From: Bacteroidales bacterium
GTDB lineage: Bacteria > Bacteroidota > Bacteroidia > Bacteroidales > ML635J-15
NCBI GenBank assembly: GCA_027858835.1
Contig: JAQIBY010000081.1
Span: forward strand, 1-38,613
Length of the DNA: 38,613 nt
Direction: 5' to 3'
The position numbers and the translations under genes were made by a program. Numbering within the stretch: position 1 is the stretch's first letter; each line of letters begins with the position of its first letter. Below are positions 1 through 9,041 of this stretch, piece by piece. The notes under the pieces were generated by a model. That model saw nothing but the letters and a program-made list of their open reading frames with translations. It did not search any database and was not told where the DNA came from.

Positions 1-1164
1 ATGCATAAGGATAAATACGTTTTTGCTCAATTAGTAGCCTTTCTGGATAGGAACAAGTTTAACTACATCGTTCGCAAGTACAATGGAGACAAATACGTGA
101 AGCATTTCACTTGTTGGAACCAACTGCTTTCTCTGATGTTCGGGCAATTGACAAATCGTGAAAGTCTTAGAGATTTGATTGTCGCACTTGACGCTCATCA
201 CTCCAAATCTTATCATTTGGGCTTGGGCAAGAATATTTCAAAATCATCTCTGGCCAGAGCCAACCAAGACAGAGACTATCACATCTTTGAAGAGTATGCT
301 TACTATCTGGTAAACGAAGCCAGACAGAAACGAGTTGCTGACATCTTCAAGCTTGAAGGCAATGTCTATGCTTTTGATTCAACGACGATTGACTTGTGCC
401 TTTCCGTATTCTGGTGGGCGAAGTTTCGTAAGAAAAAAGGTGGAATCAAAGTGCATACATTATATGATGTGGAGACACAGATACCAGCCTTTTTCCATAT
501 CACGGAAGCTTCTGTTCACGACTCTACAGCAATGAAAGAAATCCCTTATGAATCAGGCTCATATTACATATTTGACCGTGCATATAATCACTTCAAGATG
601 TTGTATAAGATTCATCAAATAGGAGCTTTCTTCGTTGTCAGAGCAAAGAAGAATCTTCAATACAAGATAATCAAATGGAAACGAAGATTACCAAAGAACG
701 TACTTTCAGACGTAACAATCGAATTGACAGGTTTTTATCCTAAACAATACTATCCAGAACATCTTAGATTGGTCAGATATTGGGATGAAGAACAAAAGCG
801 TGAGCTTGTATTCTTAACCAATGCGATGCACATTTCTGCACTTCAAGTTGCTGACCTTTACAAGAACCGCTGGCAAGTCGAGCTTTTCTTCAAGTGGCTA
901 AAGCAACATCTAAAAGTCAAGAAATTCTGGGGAACTACTGAAAATGCTGTTCGGATTCAAATCTACGCTGCGATGTGCACTTATTGCTTGGTGGCAATCG
1001 TCCAAAAAGACATGCAACTTGACAGAAGTACATATGAGGTTTTGCAGATATTGAGTATATCTTTAACAGATAAAACTCATCTTCGAGACCTATTTGAGAG
1101 AACTAAATTTCAAAATGACAAAGAACGTTTTAGGCTTAATGAGCCAAATTTGTTTAATTTTTAA
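1..1164 (+). CDS. IS4-family transposase (DDE, DUF4372 N-terminus)
   Basis: This is a 387-residue transposase catalysing cut-and-paste movement of its insertion sequence. The N-terminal 75 residues look like the DUF4372 DNA-binding region found ahead of DDE_Tnp_1 domains. The catalytic triad is visible: D126 in FDSTTID, D192 in YIFDRAY, and E294 inside the IS4-type Y-(2)-R-(3)-E-(6)-K signature (Y287, R290, E294, K301). The length is usual for the family and the frame is intact, so it may be active. The ATG is the first base of the window, so the left inverted repeat and any upstream sequence cannot be seen. The element sits downstream of the convergent foldase operon and breaks no visible gene. 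Family assignment is confident; the exact IS name is not. Confidence 0.93.
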   Translation: MHKDKYVFAQLVAFLDRNKFNYIVRKYNGDKYVKHFTCWNQLLSLMFGQLTNRESLRDLIVALDAHHSKSYHLGLGKNISKSSLARANQDRDYHIFEEYAYYLVNEARQKRVADIFKLEGNVYAFDSTTIDLCLSVFWWAKFRKKKGGIKVHTLYDVETQIPAFFHITEASVHDSTAMKEIPYESGSYYIFDRAYNHFKMLYKIHQIGAFFVVRAKKNLQYKIIKWKRRLPKNVLSDVTIELTGFYPKQYYPEHLRLVRYWDEEQKRELVFLTNAMHISALQVADLYKNRWQVELFFKWLKQHLKVKKFWGTTENAVRIQIYAAMCTYCLVAIVQKDMQLDRSTYEVLQILSISLTDKTHLRDLFERTKFQNDKERFRLNEPNLFNF

Positions 1165-1168
1165 TAAC

Positions 1169-1187
1169 GTCCCAATTTTAATGGGAC
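1169..1187. repeat. Hairpin at the IS right end
   Basis: Perfect 6-bp arms GTCCCA and TGGGAC enclose a 7-base AT loop, beginning five bases after the transposase stop codon. It may form part of the terminal inverted repeat or act as a transcription stop; there is no clear T-tract after it. Confidence 0.5.
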
Positions 1188-1298
1188 ACTAGTGGAATCT
1201 ATTACAAAAACAATTAATCAATACAAATTATCTGATTAAGCAAGCTTGACAATTCTCAATTGCATGAGCAATGCAAAAGAAAAAATGATCATGAATTA

Positions 1299-2633
1299 TT
1301 ATTTAGCCCATTCAGCGTATTCAAATTCACAATTCATGTAAGAAGAATCTATGCGAACATAAGTTGTTTCAAGGGTTTCTTTAATCCAGCTTTGAATTTT
1401 CTTCTGTTTTTTCTCAGCAACAGCAATTTCCTGGAAACGTTGGTAATCATCCTTTAGATTGGCTTGGTGCGCATCAATTTTGCGTTCAAGTTTAAAGAAC
1501 TTATACACCGTTTTGCCACGCATATCTCTTGTTTTAATCACTTTTGAATTTTGACCGGGTTTCAGTTGTTTCAACACATCACGGGCAAGTGGATCAAGTT
1601 GATCTTCTGTGAACCAAGTTTTTCCGGTTTGCATGTTTTGCATTGTACCGCCACTGTTTGCAGACATCTCATCTTCTGAATATTCTGCAGCTGCTTCTTC
1701 AAAAGTAATAGAATCTGCCAGCACTTTATCGCGCACAAGCTCTAAAGCAGCTTTTGCTTCATTTTCACTGCTGCGACCTGTACGTGGTGTCACCAAAATA
1801 TGGCGAACGTTTACCAGGTTTCCTCTACGCTCAATAAGTTGTAGAATATGATATCCGAATTCTGTTTCAACAATACGGGAAACATCGTCAGTAGATTTCA
1901 AATTAAAAGCAGCAGCAGCGAACTCAGGCACCAAATCTGTTCGTGAAACGAAACCTAATTCACCACCGGTCGGAGAAGAACCGGGATCATCGGAGTAAAG
2001 AACAGCCAAAGTTGAAAAATCGTCACCGTTTATTACCCTGTCACGATATTCATTAATCACTCGTTTACATCGCTCACGCTCTTCTTCAGCAACTTTAGGA
2101 TAAGCTGCAATTTGTTTAATCTGGTAAGTTGCCGGCAAAAAAGGAATACTGTCCTCCGGAATTTCATTGAAAAACTTCTTAACTTCTGAGGGTGTCACAC
2201 CGACATCAGCAGTTAATTGCTGCTGCATACGTTGTGTCAGTAATTGTTCCCGGATCATTTCACGGAACTCACTCTTAATATCACGGATAGATTTTCCGTA
2301 ATATTCTTCTAATTTTTGTTCAGAACCCAATTGATTAATAAACACGTTTAATCGACGGGATAATTCCCCATCAACTTCGGCAAGTGTCACTTCGACAGAG
2401 TCTCTTTCTGCTTGTAGTATCAATAATTTTTGAAACAACATCTCCTCGAGCACTTCGCAATTTACATCGCGTGTTCCCATGTACCCCTGACTGCGTAATT
2501 GAATTGCTTGTGCCTCAATTTCTGATTCAAGGATAATTTCATCTCCGACCACAGCGACAATCTGATCGATTAATTGTTGCGAAAATCCTTGTCCGACTAT
2601 AAAGACAAAGCACAACACCAATACTTTTTTCAT
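1299..2633 (-). CDS. SurA-like periplasmic peptidyl-prolyl isomerase/chaperone
   Basis: This 444-residue exported parvulin-type foldase is a SurA homologue, expected to help outer-membrane proteins fold in the periplasm. It begins MKKVLVLCFVF with a cleavable signal peptide ending near GFSQQ. A SurA N-terminal region follows (LIDQIVAVVGDEIILESEIE, then a helical part), then two PpiC/rotamase domains at roughly residues 150-255 (GGELGFV and FGYHILQ signatures) and 258-365. I chose the ATG at 2633; another in-frame ATG at 2642 adds only MQI. The longer reading frame to 2702 overlaps the previous gene and lacks a sensible signal peptide. It is the last gene of the guaB-foldase unit, 13 bases after its neighbour. 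SurA-like architecture is clear; orthology to E. coli surA is not proven, so no symbol is given. Confidence 0.9.
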   Translation of the reverse strand: MKKVLVLCFVFIVGQGFSQQLIDQIVAVVGDEIILESEIEAQAIQLRSQGYMGTRDVNCEVLEEMLFQKLLILQAERDSVEVTLAEVDGELSRRLNVFINQLGSEQKLEEYYGKSIRDIKSEFREMIREQLLTQRMQQQLTADVGVTPSEVKKFFNEIPEDSIPFLPATYQIKQIAAYPKVAEEERERCKRVINEYRDRVINGDDFSTLAVLYSDDPGSSPTGGELGFVSRTDLVPEFAAAAFNLKSTDDVSRIVETEFGYHILQLIERRGNLVNVRHILVTPRTGRSSENEAKAALELVRDKVLADSITFEEAAAEYSEDEMSANSGGTMQNMQTGKTWFTEDQLDPLARDVLKQLKPGQNSKVIKTRDMRGKTVYKFFKLERKIDAHQANLKDDYQRFQEIAVAEKKQKKIQSWIKETLETTYVRIDSSYMNCEFEYAEWAK

Positions 2634-2646
2634 TATTTGCATAAAA

Positions 2647-3504
2647 CTAATTTTCCTTATAAACGATGCTTTGCTTACTTTTAGCATCCTGATACAAATC
2701 ATTTACGAATTTATCCAACAATTCATTTTGGCGCTGATTCAACAAAACCTTCTCAATCTCACTATAAATCAACGACATGGGAATTGTATCACCGGACATT
2801 TTTTGCTCATTTATTTTTACGATATACCGATTTTCATCATCTTGGGTTGTAAAATATCCCAACTGCAAGCCGTACTCAAGCTCGGGAGTTAATGTGGCAT
2901 TAATTTCTTCCAATAAATCAGAAAAATAGATCCAATCGTTGTGCTCAAACACCTGAATATTTGAGCGTTTTTCGGCATCGTACAACAAATCCATATCTCC
3001 GGGGGATGAGCGTCGCACTTTATCAAGTTCATAATAATAACTTAAAACTTCGGCATCCATAATAATATAATGCGCTTTAACCGCCAGTTCCTCCAGTTTA
3101 TACTCGCCCAAATTAGACTCGTAATAATCTCGAATTTCATCAACCCTAAGGCTTGAATCGAGATTTGATTTCACGTATTCTGTTTCCATCTCATACCGAA
3201 AAAGCTCGCGGCGATAATCCTGAATTTTCCCATGAATTCTCATGGTGTCTCGCAATCTTTGCTTCGCATACTGATAGATTAATTCCTGATTTATCCAACT
3301 ACTGATATAATTATCAGCAACTTCAGCGGAATCCTCAGGAATAAAATATGATGGAATAACCGCATCCAAATCCGAATTATACAAACTTCTCTCATGCACT
3401 GTGACGATGACATTATCAGCTTGAGCTTCCGGTTTTGGATTGCATGAAAACAAAAACATAGATGCTATCAATACAATGAATATGCTATTTTTCAGAATTC
3501 TCAT
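2647..3504 (-). CDS. Lipoprotein related to SurA/PpiC foldases, no rotamase domain
   Basis: This is a 285-residue predicted lipoprotein: an N-terminal hydrophobic stretch ends in the lipobox LFSC (Cys near residue 21). The mature part starts with a short strand (VIVTVHERSLYNSDLD) like the first strand of SurA/PpiD chaperone domains and continues mostly as helices with many acidic and Tyr residues. I do not see the rotamase signatures (G-G-x-LG-F, FGYH) present in both neighbours. It probably belongs to the foldase superfamily as a chaperone-only member. Its ATG overlaps the upstream gene's TAA by one base (TAATG), which suggests translational coupling. The position between two clear parvulins supports an envelope-folding role. 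The function itself is inferred. Confidence 0.8.
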   Translation of the reverse strand: MRILKNSIFIVLIASMFLFSCNPKPEAQADNVIVTVHERSLYNSDLDAVIPSYFIPEDSAEVADNYISSWINQELIYQYAKQRLRDTMRIHGKIQDYRRELFRYEMETEYVKSNLDSSLRVDEIRDYYESNLGEYKLEELAVKAHYIIMDAEVLSYYYELDKVRRSSPGDMDLLYDAEKRSNIQVFEHNDWIYFSDLLEEINATLTPELEYGLQLGYFTTQDDENRYIVKINEQKMSGDTIPMSLIYSEIEKVLLNQRQNELLDKFVNDLYQDAKSKQSIVYKEN

Positions 3505-5474
3505 TATTGAGCCAGTTTTTTAAGCACATCCTCATGGATTTTTACTTCATATTTTTCATGCAGTGATTTAATCCATTGTTTTTCAAGATAGTTTTGATAG
3601 TCGGCGGTAATCACACCTCGAGCTTCATGCAAGGCTTTTAATGATGGTTTGCGTAAACGCATATCCAAGACTCGGGAATCGTCCATTAACGTAATTACTC
3701 GTCCTTTTTTCTCTAACTTTTTGGCATATTCTTCAGCAAGCTCATCTGCGAAATGATTATCTCCGGCTTCATAAACAGTCCAATGTTCTTTCACAACAGC
3801 TGAAGAGTCGCTTGCATTATAAATTGAATCAATCTCTGCCCAATCAGCTTTCGGATTTTTTTTGATATGCTTCAATACTTTTTTACGCAGCTTTTTGTCG
3901 TCTGCACTTAGGACATGAACATCATAACGGGTATCCCATTGGTAGTTTTCTTTATTTTTCTCGTAAAAGCCTTCAAGACCAACAGTATCTTTTACCGCTT
4001 TTGACCAAACTTTGCGATCTGTTACATCAAAAAGCAAAATGCCATCATGGTACTCTTTCATCAAGAAATTAAATTTTTTATATTTACTTTCCAAATTTTC
4101 TTCCTCATAAAGCAGAATCATTTTTTCTTGAAAATCATCAAATTTTTGATTGATAAAATGAGTTAACACTTTAGGTTCTGATTTACGATTAAATTTTGTC
4201 ATATATCGAGCAAAATCTTCCTGCGTATATTGTGCATCAGCAAAGCTAAATACAACATCATTCATTTTATAAGCCGCTTTCGCGTCCCATTTACCATAGA
4301 AAATTGAATCAGTAATCATATCAGAGACAGCCTTTATGGCTTCATCATGAACGACAGCATTATAATCATCCATTAAACGTTCAACGAGAACAGTTTTTGA
4401 GCGAGACGCTCTGGCAGAATTAGAAATACGATTTTTCAATTGTATTTTTTGTTCCTCAAAACTACCGATAGGTTCAACATCCACGAGTTTGATAAAATGA
4501 TATCCATAAGAAGTTCGCAGTGCATTACTCACTCCCCCGACTTCACTGAGCTGGAAAGCAGCATTTTCAAATTCAGGGATCATTTTTCCACCGACTCCAA
4601 ACCAAGGCAGTAATCCACCTTGTCTTCCGGATCGTCTGTCTTCAGAAAATTCTTTTGCAAGCTCTTCAAATGATTCGCCGGCATCTAATTTTTTCTGAAT
4701 CATTTCAACACGCTCCTGAGCCTGAGCTTGTTGCTCCTCGATTGCATCTTTAGGTAACAAAACCATGATATGTGCAACGCGAATTCTTCCTTTAGCAAGC
4801 CGTTTTTCTTCTATCTTAATAATATGGTATCCAAAACGAGTTCTTACGATGTCAGAGATTTCACCCACCTCCGTATTATAAGCAGCCGATTCAAAAGGAT
4901 ATACCATTCCAAAAACGGTAAAATATCCTAAACTTCCTTGGTTATAACGCACTGACTCATCGTCGGAATATTTTTTTGCAAGTGTTCCAAAATCCTCACC
5001 ATCAAGTAATTTCTGGCGCACCATTTTTGCTTTATTATATGCAGCAAGGGTGTCTTTGCCAGTAATTTCAGGGTCAATTTTTATTAAAATATGCGACGCT
5101 TTCACATCGTATTTTGAGCGCTCATAAGCCTCTCGAATCAATTCATCCTCAACTGATTTATCAGTTAAATAAGGCTGGGCTAATTGGGTACGATACCCAC
5201 TCAATTCGCTGCGAAAGCTTTTAAGTGTATCTAAACCCATTGTTTTAGCTTCCACAACTTTCAATTTGAAGTTCACAAACAAATCCATATAAGCGGATAA
5301 TGAATCCAACGCATAGGATAATTCTTGATGTCTGTTGTTTTTTGTATAGATATGTAAAAATTCGGCTGTCATAACCTGCTCATCTCCGACTTCAAGAATA
5401 ATATCAGAATTTTCCTGTGCCATTGCATTCATACCGAAAGCAATCATTAAAAGGCTAATAAAAATCTGTTTCAT
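3504..5474 (-). CDS. Periplasmic parvulin-type peptidyl-prolyl isomerase, two rotamase domains
   Basis: This is a 656-residue exported foldase. A signal peptide (MKQIFISLLMIAFG, cleavage after AMA) precedes an N-terminal SurA-like helical region. Two complete PpiC domains follow, at about residues 124-225 (ASHILIKID, YSDDESVRYNQGSLGYF, FGYHIIKIEE) and 231-335 (VAHIMVLLPK, FSEDRRSGRQGGLLPWF, YGYHFIKL). A long C-terminal helical region of about 300 residues is unlike any catalytic domain I know and may hold clients. It is encoded 24 bases after guaB and coupled to the next gene by a TAATG overlap. It should work in the periplasm on outer-membrane or T9SS-exported proteins. Catalytic domain calls are confident; client specificity is unknown. 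Confidence 0.9.
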   Translation of the reverse strand: MKQIFISLLMIAFGMNAMAQENSDIILEVGDEQVMTAEFLHIYTKNNRHQELSYALDSLSAYMDLFVNFKLKVVEAKTMGLDTLKSFRSELSGYRTQLAQPYLTDKSVEDELIREAYERSKYDVKASHILIKIDPEITGKDTLAAYNKAKMVRQKLLDGEDFGTLAKKYSDDESVRYNQGSLGYFTVFGMVYPFESAAYNTEVGEISDIVRTRFGYHIIKIEEKRLAKGRIRVAHIMVLLPKDAIEEQQAQAQERVEMIQKKLDAGESFEELAKEFSEDRRSGRQGGLLPWFGVGGKMIPEFENAAFQLSEVGGVSNALRTSYGYHFIKLVDVEPIGSFEEQKIQLKNRISNSARASRSKTVLVERLMDDYNAVVHDEAIKAVSDMITDSIFYGKWDAKAAYKMNDVVFSFADAQYTQEDFARYMTKFNRKSEPKVLTHFINQKFDDFQEKMILLYEEENLESKYKKFNFLMKEYHDGILLFDVTDRKVWSKAVKDTVGLEGFYEKNKENYQWDTRYDVHVLSADDKKLRKKVLKHIKKNPKADWAEIDSIYNASDSSAVVKEHWTVYEAGDNHFADELAEEYAKKLEKKGRVITLMDDSRVLDMRLRKPSLKALHEARGVITADYQNYLEKQWIKSLHEKYEVKIHEDVLKKLAQ

Positions 5475-5498
5475 AAATACTAAATTTAAAATTTTTAA

Positions 5499-6977
5499 TT
5501 AATATTCTCTGCTATAGTTTGGTGCCTCCCGGGTAATTGAAACATCATGCGGATGACTCTCAATCATTCCGGAATTTGTAATACGAACGAATTTTGCATC
5601 GTTTTGGTGTGCATCAATATCTTTTGATCCGCAATATCCCATTCCTGCTCTTAATCCTCCGACGAGCTGATAAATAACTTCAGTCAAAGTTCCTTTGTAA
5701 GGTACTCTGGCAGCAATACCTTCCGGGACAAGCTTTGCAACATCTGCTTCATCGCCTTGAAAATATCTGTCTTTCGAACCTTTTTGCATGGCCTCAATTG
5801 AGCCCATTCCGCGGTAAGATTTGAATTTACGACCATTATATATGATGGTTTCTCCGGGAGACTCTTCAGTTCCGGCAAATAAACTTCCGGCCATTACACT
5901 TGATGCCCCGGCAGCAATTGCTTTCACGATATCACCGGAATAACGCAAACCACCGTCTGCAATAACCGGAATATCCATCCCTTCCAAAGCATCTGCGACT
6001 TCAAACACGGCAGATAATTGCGGCATTCCCACACCTGCAATGACACGAGTTGTACAAATTGAACCGGGCCCAATTCCAACTTTCACAGCATCAGCACCAT
6101 GCTTAGCCAAGAATTTTGCAGCTTCAGCAGTTGCAATATTTCCCACCACAACATCAATTTGCGGATATTTTTCTTTAATAAATGTCAAAACACTAATTAC
6201 CGGCTTTGAATGTCCGTGAGCTGTATCAATCACAATCGCATCTGCTTCAGCTTCAGCAAGTGCTTTTATTCTGTCAAATGTATCGCCGGATGTTCCGACA
6301 GCAGCAGCAACACGCAAACGTCCTTTTTCATCTTTACAGGAATTCGGACGATCTTTTGCTTTGAAAATATCTTTATAAGTTAACAATCCAACTAATTCAT
6401 AATTCCCATTAACAACCGGGAGTTTTTCAATTTTATGTTTTTCCAGCAAACTGGTTGCGTTTTCAAGATTCTCATCCTGATTCATGGTAATCAGATTTTC
6501 ACTGGTCATTACCTCTTGTATCGGCATGTTAAAATCTTCCTGAAAACGTAAATCGCGGTTTGTAACAATCCCAACAAGTTTTCTTGAATTATCAACGACA
6601 GGGATTCCTCCGATCTTATTTTCACGCATTAAATCAAGGACTTCACCTACAGTTACATCATTTGTAATGGTAATCGGATCATAAATCATACCGTTATCTG
6701 CACGTTTTACGCGTTTAACATGTAGGGCCTGTTGCTCAACTGTCATGTTTTTATGAATAACCCCAATTCCCCCTTCACGAGCAATTGCAATTGCCATTTT
6801 CGATTCGGTGACAGTATCCATAGCAGCTGATACAATGGGAGTTTTCACAATAATATTACGAGAAAAACGGCTGGTAATATTTACCATTTTTGGCAATACC
6901 TCAGAATAAGCAGGAACCAATAAAACATCGTCAAATGTTAGTCCTTCAAAAATCACTTTGTTTGATGCTAATGACAT
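5499..6977 (-). CDS. guaB: Inosine-5'-monophosphate dehydrogenase
   Basis: This 492-residue enzyme oxidises IMP to XMP with NAD+, the committed step of GMP synthesis, in the cytoplasm. The N-terminal [13 protein letters not shown] and [10 protein letters not shown]-type motifs are typical of IMPDH. Two CBS domains occupy about residues 95-205 ([30 protein letters not shown]). The catalytic loop GPGSICTTR has the active-site Cys at position 308. The C-terminal flap RGMGSIEAM is present. The length is normal for the family. It is the first gene of a minus-strand unit with three envelope foldases and is divergent from recQ, with a possible -7 box 27 bases upstream. Purine synthesis also appears in this window as purA. 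Confidence 0.98.
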   Translation of the reverse strand: MSLASNKVIFEGLTFDDVLLVPAYSEVLPKMVNITSRFSRNIIVKTPIVSAAMDTVTESKMAIAIAREGGIGVIHKNMTVEQQALHVKRVKRADNGMIYDPITITNDVTVGEVLDLMRENKIGGIPVVDNSRKLVGIVTNRDLRFQEDFNMPIQEVMTSENLITMNQDENLENATSLLEKHKIEKLPVVNGNYELVGLLTYKDIFKAKDRPNSCKDEKGRLRVAAAVGTSGDTFDRIKALAEAEADAIVIDTAHGHSKPVISVLTFIKEKYPQIDVVVGNIATAEAAKFLAKHGADAVKVGIGPGSICTTRVIAGVGMPQLSAVFEVADALEGMDIPVIADGGLRYSGDIVKAIAAGASSVMAGSLFAGTEESPGETIIYNGRKFKSYRGMGSIEAMQKGSKDRYFQGDEADVAKLVPEGIAARVPYKGTLTEVIYQLVGGLRAGMGYCGSKDIDAHQNDAKFVRITNSGMIESHPHDVSITREAPNYSREY

Positions 6978-7004
6978 GAGAATTTTTGTTAAATTTATGA
7001 TGCA

Positions 7005-7012
7005 CGAAAATA
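7005..7012 (-). promoter_or_regulatory. Candidate -7 box for the guaB operon
   Basis: TATTTTCG matches the Bacteroidota -7 consensus TAnnTTTG at all but one fixed position and lies 27 bases before the guaB ATG in the guaB/recQ divergent gap. No convincing -33 TTG is seen at the usual spacing. Confidence 0.45.
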
Positions 7013-7070
7013 CAAAAATTTATTTGTCATCTAAATTTAATTATATTTAAAGCATAATTTCTGTATAAGC

Positions 7071-8975
7071 ATGAATGAATTTCAGAAAATACTGGTAAAA
7101 TACTGGGGTTTCAGCACATTTCGAGACTTGCAGGAGGAGATTATTCAATCTGTTTCTGAAGGCAAAGATACACTCGGATTGATGCCAACAGGTGGCGGAA
7201 AGTCAATAACCTTCCAAGTTTTTTCGCTTTCCCGCGACGGAATCTGCTTAGTCATCACTCCACTGATTGCTTTAATGAAAGATCAGGTTTTTAATTTACG
7301 CAAGCGTGAAATAAAAGCCACAGCAATTTATTCCGGTATGAGCAAAGCAGAAATGGACATGGTCTTGAACAATGCCATGAATGGAAATTACAAATTTCTT
7401 TATTTATCGCCTGAGAGACTGCAAACAGAGCTATTCCAAGAGCGACTAAAACAAATGAATGTCAATTTAATTGCAGTTGACGAATCGCATTGTATTTCAC
7501 AATGGGGTTATGATTTTCGTCCCTCCTATCTGGAAATTGCAAATATCCGCGAATTAATTCCGGATGTTCCCATTCTTGCACTTACAGCCACTGCTACACC
7601 AGAGGTTGTAGATGACATTCAGGATAAATTACAATTTAAGGCAAAAAATGTCCTGAAAAAAAGCTTTGAACGAAAAAATTTAGCCTATGTAGTTCGAGAA
7701 ACAGAAAATAAAGGCTATGAATTATTAAAAATTGCAAAAAATATTCCCGGGTCAGCTGTTGTTTATGTCCGAAGTCGAAATAAAACAAAACAAATTGCCG
7801 AGTATTTAAAAAAATATGGTCATTCTGCCGATTTTTATCATGCAGGATTGTCAAAAGAAAGCCGGGAGCAAAAACAAGAAGACTGGCAAAATGACAAAAT
7901 CCGCATCATGGTTTCAACCAATGCCTTTGGAATGGGAATTGACAAACCGAATGTACGCTGGGTTGTACATATTGACCTTCCCGATACGTTGGAAGCCTAT
8001 TTTCAGGAAGCAGGACGCGGCGGTCGTGATGAAAAGAAAGCATGGGCTGTTTTATTGTACAACAAAAGCGATGAAGCCAAATTAACAAGACGAATTGCCA
8101 TCAATTTTCCACCCGTGGATAAAATAAAGCGAACCTACGAAGCGCTCGGAAATTATTTTCAATTACCGGTTGGAGCAGGTGAAGGCATGGCTTACGATTT
8201 TGATATTTTCGATTTCTCAAAGAAATTCAAAATTGATATTAACACAACTTATCATAGCTTACAAGTCCTTAAAAGACAATCATATATTGAGTTAACCGAT
8301 GAATTAAACAATCCGAGCCGCATTCTCTTTAAAGTTAAACGAGATGATTTGTATAAATTCCAGGTGGCAAATCAAAGTTACGATGCATTTATCAAATTAG
8401 TACTCAGGTCATACACAGGTCTTTTCACCAGTTTCACTCCGATTTCTGAAGATTTATTGGCAAAACGGGCAAAAGTCAAGCAAGATGTGATTGTTGAATA
8501 CCTAAAACATTTGAACAAGCTTAATGTCATCGATTACATTCCCCGAAAAAACAAGCCCTTAATTATATATACCCAATCCCGTCTGGGTCAGGATTATTTG
8601 TTTATTGACGGAAAAGATTATCGCGAACGAAAAGCGCGCTTTGAAAAACGACTTTCAGCCGTATTACATTATGCCAACACAAGTGCAAAATGTCGCAGCC
8701 AAATTTTACTTGAATATTTCGGACAAAAAAATCCGAACCGCTGCGGTCAATGTGATATATGCCTTCGCCGAAATGAATTGGGATTAAGCAAATATGAATT
8801 TGATTTGATTCTTGATCAAACAAAAATTAAAATTAAAGAAAACCCACTGTTATTAAATGAAATCGTTGAACAGAGTAAGTATCCGCAAGAAAAACTTATC
8901 AAAGTAATTGAATGGTTATTCGACAATAAAAAAATTAAACGCGATGATGAAAACAAAATTTTCTGGAATGACTAA
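7071..8975 (+). CDS. recQ: ATP-dependent DNA helicase RecQ
   Basis: This 634-residue 3'-to-5' DNA helicase acts in recombinational repair and replication-fork processing. Walker A is PTGGGKS (residues 39-45), the Walker B box is DESH (137-140, a variant of DEAH), motif III is LTATATPEV, and motif VI is QEAGRGGRD. The RecQ zinc-binding site follows with C541, C558, C561 and C564. After the zinc site only about 70 residues remain, so a classic HRDC domain appears absent; the tail may be a short winged-helix piece. The ATG at 7071 gives the expected MNEFQKILVKYWGF start. It is transcribed away from guaB, and its gene is monocistronic or leads the next plus-strand genes. Confidence 0.96.
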   Translation: MNEFQKILVKYWGFSTFRDLQEEIIQSVSEGKDTLGLMPTGGGKSITFQVFSLSRDGICLVITPLIALMKDQVFNLRKREIKATAIYSGMSKAEMDMVLNNAMNGNYKFLYLSPERLQTELFQERLKQMNVNLIAVDESHCISQWGYDFRPSYLEIANIRELIPDVPILALTATATPEVVDDIQDKLQFKAKNVLKKSFERKNLAYVVRETENKGYELLKIAKNIPGSAVVYVRSRNKTKQIAEYLKKYGHSADFYHAGLSKESREQKQEDWQNDKIRIMVSTNAFGMGIDKPNVRWVVHIDLPDTLEAYFQEAGRGGRDEKKAWAVLLYNKSDEAKLTRRIAINFPPVDKIKRTYEALGNYFQLPVGAGEGMAYDFDIFDFSKKFKIDINTTYHSLQVLKRQSYIELTDELNNPSRILFKVKRDDLYKFQVANQSYDAFIKLVLRSYTGLFTSFTPISEDLLAKRAKVKQDVIVEYLKHLNKLNVIDYIPRKNKPLIIYTQSRLGQDYLFIDGKDYRERKARFEKRLSAVLHYANTSAKCRSQILLEYFGQKNPNRCGQCDICLRRNELGLSKYEFDLILDQTKIKIKENPLLLNEIVEQSKYPQEKLIKVIEWLFDNKKIKRDDENKIFWND

Positions 8976-9041
8976 ACTAAAAATGATATCTTGGCAAGGA
9001 TTTTGATAAAATGGAAAACATAAACCTAAATTAATACGATT

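Larger units (their letters stand above)
1..1194 (+). mobile_element. IS4-type insertion sequence, right part
   Basis: The element consists of the transposase gene plus a short right flank. Right after the stop codon there is a hairpin and then an ACACTAGTG stretch, a plausible right terminus. The left terminus and both target duplications cannot be checked inside this window, so the right boundary given (about 1194) is an estimate. Confidence 0.6.

Noticed and set aside
1299-2702. Start of the surA-like gene at 2702
   Set aside because: The longer frame overlaps the preceding gene by over 50 bases and puts a charged stretch before the signal peptide; the MKK start at 2633 is better.
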